Source: Bacteroidetes bacterium UBA1860 (lineage in GTDB: Bacteria; Bacteroidota; Rhodothermia; Balneolales; Balneolaceae). From it: a DNA stretch of 7,313 nt. The DNA is taken from positions 4,861 to 12,173 of the forward strand of contig DDIC01000076.1 of the NCBI GenBank assembly GCA_002338335.1. The letters are read 5' to 3'. The notes below the pieces were generated by a model. That model saw only the letters and a program-made list of their open reading frames with translations. It ran no database searches and was not told the DNA's origin. A program made the position numbers and the translations under genes. Positions 5,254 through 7,313 of the stretch are shown here, one piece after another (the stretch's first letter is position 1; the number at the start of each line of letters is the position of its first letter).

Positions 5254-7313
5254 ATGAAAAAATTTACTTTATTAACTTGTGCCATGTTTGTGCTTACTGG
5301 ATTTGCAGTAGGTCAATCATCCACCATCAGAGGTACAGTTACAGATGTAGAATCCGGGGCTGGAGTCCCTCAAGCCAACGTCTTTATCGTAGAGCTTCTC
5401 AAAGGTGACGCGACAGACTTTGACGGTAACTATACTATTAATGATGTTCCATATGGCGAATACACACTTCGCATAAGTTCTATTGGATACGTTACGTACG
5501 ATCAAACTTTAACCGTGGATGCTTCTCTTGAGGTGATTGATGTAACATTGCAACCTGACCAAACTTCGCTTGAAGATGTAGTTGTAACTGGTTTTGGCAG
5601 TACCCCAAAGCGCGAGATAACAGGTGCGATCTCATCTGTCCGAACTCAAGACATAGAGGGCGTCTCACTCCAAAGTACAGAAGCACTTCTTCAGGGTAGA
5701 GCTGCTGGAGTAACAGTCACTACTACTTCAGGTAATCCTGGAGGTGCGTTTAAGGTCAATATTCGTGGAAATGGGTCAATTAATGCACCTAGTCAACCAC
5801 TTTATATTGTGGATGGTGTACAGATATCATTTGCGCAGCAATCTAGTAATACATCAACAACTCCATTGAACTCCATAAATCCGAATGATATTGAGTCTAT
5901 TGAAATATTAAAAGATGCAGCAGCAGCTGCAATCTATGGGGCAGTGGCGGCTAATGGTGTAGTGCTTATCACGACAAAGAAAGGTCGTGCTGGATCTGTT
6001 CAGATTGATGCCAATATTGAGCGTGGTGTAAGAAATATTGGCAATGACGTTGACTACATTACTTCAGATGAATATGTCCAATACATGGCAGAAGCCCGTG
6101 CATTCAATCGTGGTGTCAGAGATGTAAGAACTGCGGATCTTTCAGGTGACATAGAAGCATACCAGAATTTCTTTCTAAGCTTTTTTGGAGCAGATCCAAA
6201 TTCTGACGGTACTCAGCTCGCCAATACAAACTGGCAAGATTTCATCTTTACTGAAGGTATTACTCAGAAGTACAATCTCTCAATGAGCGGTGGAAATGCA
6301 GGGACTGTATTTTATATCTCAACTGGGTACGAAGATACAGAGGGAACTGCTTTTGGATCTGACTTTACTAGATTGAGCCTTCGTACAAACGTGGATCAAC
6401 AAATTGGTGAAAAGGTAAATGCATCGATTGCTCTAAACGTTGCTCAATCTACTCAATTCGGAGTCTGTCAGGATGGTAACTTTATTAACTGCCCACCATC
6501 CCAGGCAATGTTTGAAGCTCCAATGAGCTATCCACTTAACGCTGATGGATCCTACAATACAGACACACGTTTTGGTTTACCTTTCAATCCAGCGGTGGTT
6601 AGGGATGAGGTTGATCGTAATGTTACTGTCGGCTTTCTAACTGGACGCGTTAGTCTTAATTACAACCCATTTGATTGGATGAGTGTTACAGGTCTTGTGG
6701 GTGTAGATTACAGAAACACCCAAGACGAACAATACCGCTCTCCAATCGCTGCTCCCACGCAAGGTGGATACATATCTTATGTCAACAGAAATGTGTACAA
6801 CCTCAACACGAATCTAGTGGTTAATGCACAGCAGACTTTTGATGAAGTTCACAATGTCTCAGGACTTATTGGTGTTGGGTACCGCCGCGATTATTCTCAA
6901 TCCTATGGTACACGTGGTGATGGTTTAACTGGAAATTTCTTCACCGTCCTAAGTGCAACCGCTGAACCTGTAAGTGCTTTTGGTATCAACAATGAGTTTC
7001 GTGCAGGTGGGTATTTCTTCAATGCGAAATACAACTATGACGAGAAATATTTCATAACCTTCACAGGACGATATGACGGTTCCTCACGATTTGGTGCTGA
7101 TAATCGTTGGGGATTCTTCCCATCCATTTCCGGTGCATGGAGGATTGCAGAGGAAGATTTCTTTAATGTTGAATTCGTTGATGATCTTAAAGTTCGTGTC
7201 GGTTACGGTATTACCGGAAACTCAGCTATCGGTAATTACGCCTCAAGAGGATTGTTCTCCGTGGCTGGCTCGTACAGAGGTGTTTCAGGGATAACACCAA
7301 ACCAGCTTGCAAA
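5254..7313 (+). CDS. SusC/RagA-family TonB-dependent outer-membrane receptor, 5' part
   Basis: Outer-membrane barrel that, with a SusD-like lipoprotein, imports oligosaccharides or peptides using TonB energy. The first 686 residues are present, with no in-frame stop. They comprise a signal peptide 1-20 (cleavage before Gln21 likely), a carboxypeptidase-regulatory-like beta domain at about 24-100, a TonB-box-like EDVVVTGF 107-114 and a plug at about 118-243. The plug carries NIRGNGS 169-175, LYIVDGV 183-189, SIEILKDAAAAAIYG 215-229 and GVVLITTKKG 235-244. Barrel strands follow, including FTGRYDGSSRFG and VRVGYGITGNS. Family members run to about 1000 aa, so roughly a third is missing. AVAANG at 230-235 replaces the common (S/A)RAANG. 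The start ATG has no Shine-Dalgarno site but an A-rich leader, as usual in this phylum. A SusD partner would be expected just downstream, outside the window. The substrate cannot be told. Confidence 0.95.
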   Translation, partial: MKKFTLLTCAMFVLTGFAVGQSSTIRGTVTDVESGAGVPQANVFIVELLKGDATDFDGNYTINDVPYGEYTLRISSIGYVTYDQTLTVDASLEVIDVTLQPDQTSLEDVVVTGFGSTPKREITGAISSVRTQDIEGVSLQSTEALLQGRAAGVTVTTTSGNPGGAFKVNIRGNGSINAPSQPLYIVDGVQISFAQQSSNTSTTPLNSINPNDIESIEILKDAAAAAIYGAVAANGVVLITTKKGRAGSVQIDANIERGVRNIGNDVDYITSDEYVQYMAEARAFNRGVRDVRTADLSGDIEAYQNFFLSFFGADPNSDGTQLANTNWQDFIFTEGITQKYNLSMSGGNAGTVFYISTGYEDTEGTAFGSDFTRLSLRTNVDQQIGEKVNASIALNVAQSTQFGVCQDGNFINCPPSQAMFEAPMSYPLNADGSYNTDTRFGLPFNPAVVRDEVDRNVTVGFLTGRVSLNYNPFDWMSVTGLVGVDYRNTQDEQYRSPIAAPTQGGYISYVNRNVYNLNTNLVVNAQQTFDEVHNVSGLIGVGYRRDYSQSYGTRGDGLTGNFFTVLSATAEPVSAFGINNEFRAGGYFFNAKYNYDEKYFITFTGRYDGSSRFGADNRWGFFPSISGAWRIAEEDFFNVEFVDDLKVRVGYGITGNSAIGNYASRGLFSVAGSYRGVSGITPNQLA

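Noticed and set aside
5254..5316. Lipoprotein signal in the SusC-type N-terminus (Cys9)
   Set aside because: LLTC lacks a small residue (Gly, Ala or Ser) before Cys and sits too early in the hydrophobic core; a normal signal peptide ending near residue 20 fits better.
5317..5686. Two short minus-strand frames opposite the SusC-type gene start
   Set aside because: Antisense to the conserved regulatory-like domain and TonB box region of SusC; no start signals or motifs.

Overview
The window reads as a typical stretch of a genome from the Bacteroidota/Rhodothermota (FCB) group. This rests on a SusC/RagA-type TonB-dependent receptor, a QueE of the Bacteroidota type ending in SLQTHKYLDVP, a long-form PurC, A-rich leaders instead of Shine-Dalgarno sites, and a carotenoid gene. 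The habitat and exact family cannot be fixed from the sequence; a marine Balneola- or Rhodothermus-like organism is my guess only.

Layout. (1) 1-1128, plus strand: the 3' end of queE (queuosine/7-deazaguanine biosynthesis), followed with overlap by a classical short-chain dehydrogenase/reductase. (2) 1171-3198, minus strand: a LacI-family regulator followed 12 bases later by purC (purine synthesis), apparently one transcription unit that converges on the SDR gene. (3) 3199-3291: a 93-base divergent regulatory region with two inverted repeats. (4) 3292-4951, plus strand: a phytoene synthase (crtB-type) overlapping by 14 bases a membrane-anchored TonB-like protein. (5) 4952-5253: an AT-rich, 302-base gene-free region with a 23-bp tandem repeat, a near-consensus sigma70-type promoter, an inverted repeat over the -35 box and a 7-bp hairpin at the predicted transcript start. 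(6) 5254-7313: the first 686 codons of a SusC/RagA outer-membrane receptor, which runs off the window.

How the genes fit together. PurC, QueE and CrtB are housekeeping or biosynthetic enzymes of separate pathways. The TonB-like protein and the SusC receptor belong to the same machinery (energised uptake across the outer membrane), although each probably has its own transcript. The LacI regulator could control its own operon (purC), the divergent crtB operon, or sugar uptake; the sequence does not decide this. I see no phage, transposon, CRISPR, toxin or defence genes and no clear undescribed system. The parts most worth a second look are the two regulatory intergenic regions and the lacI-purC linkage.
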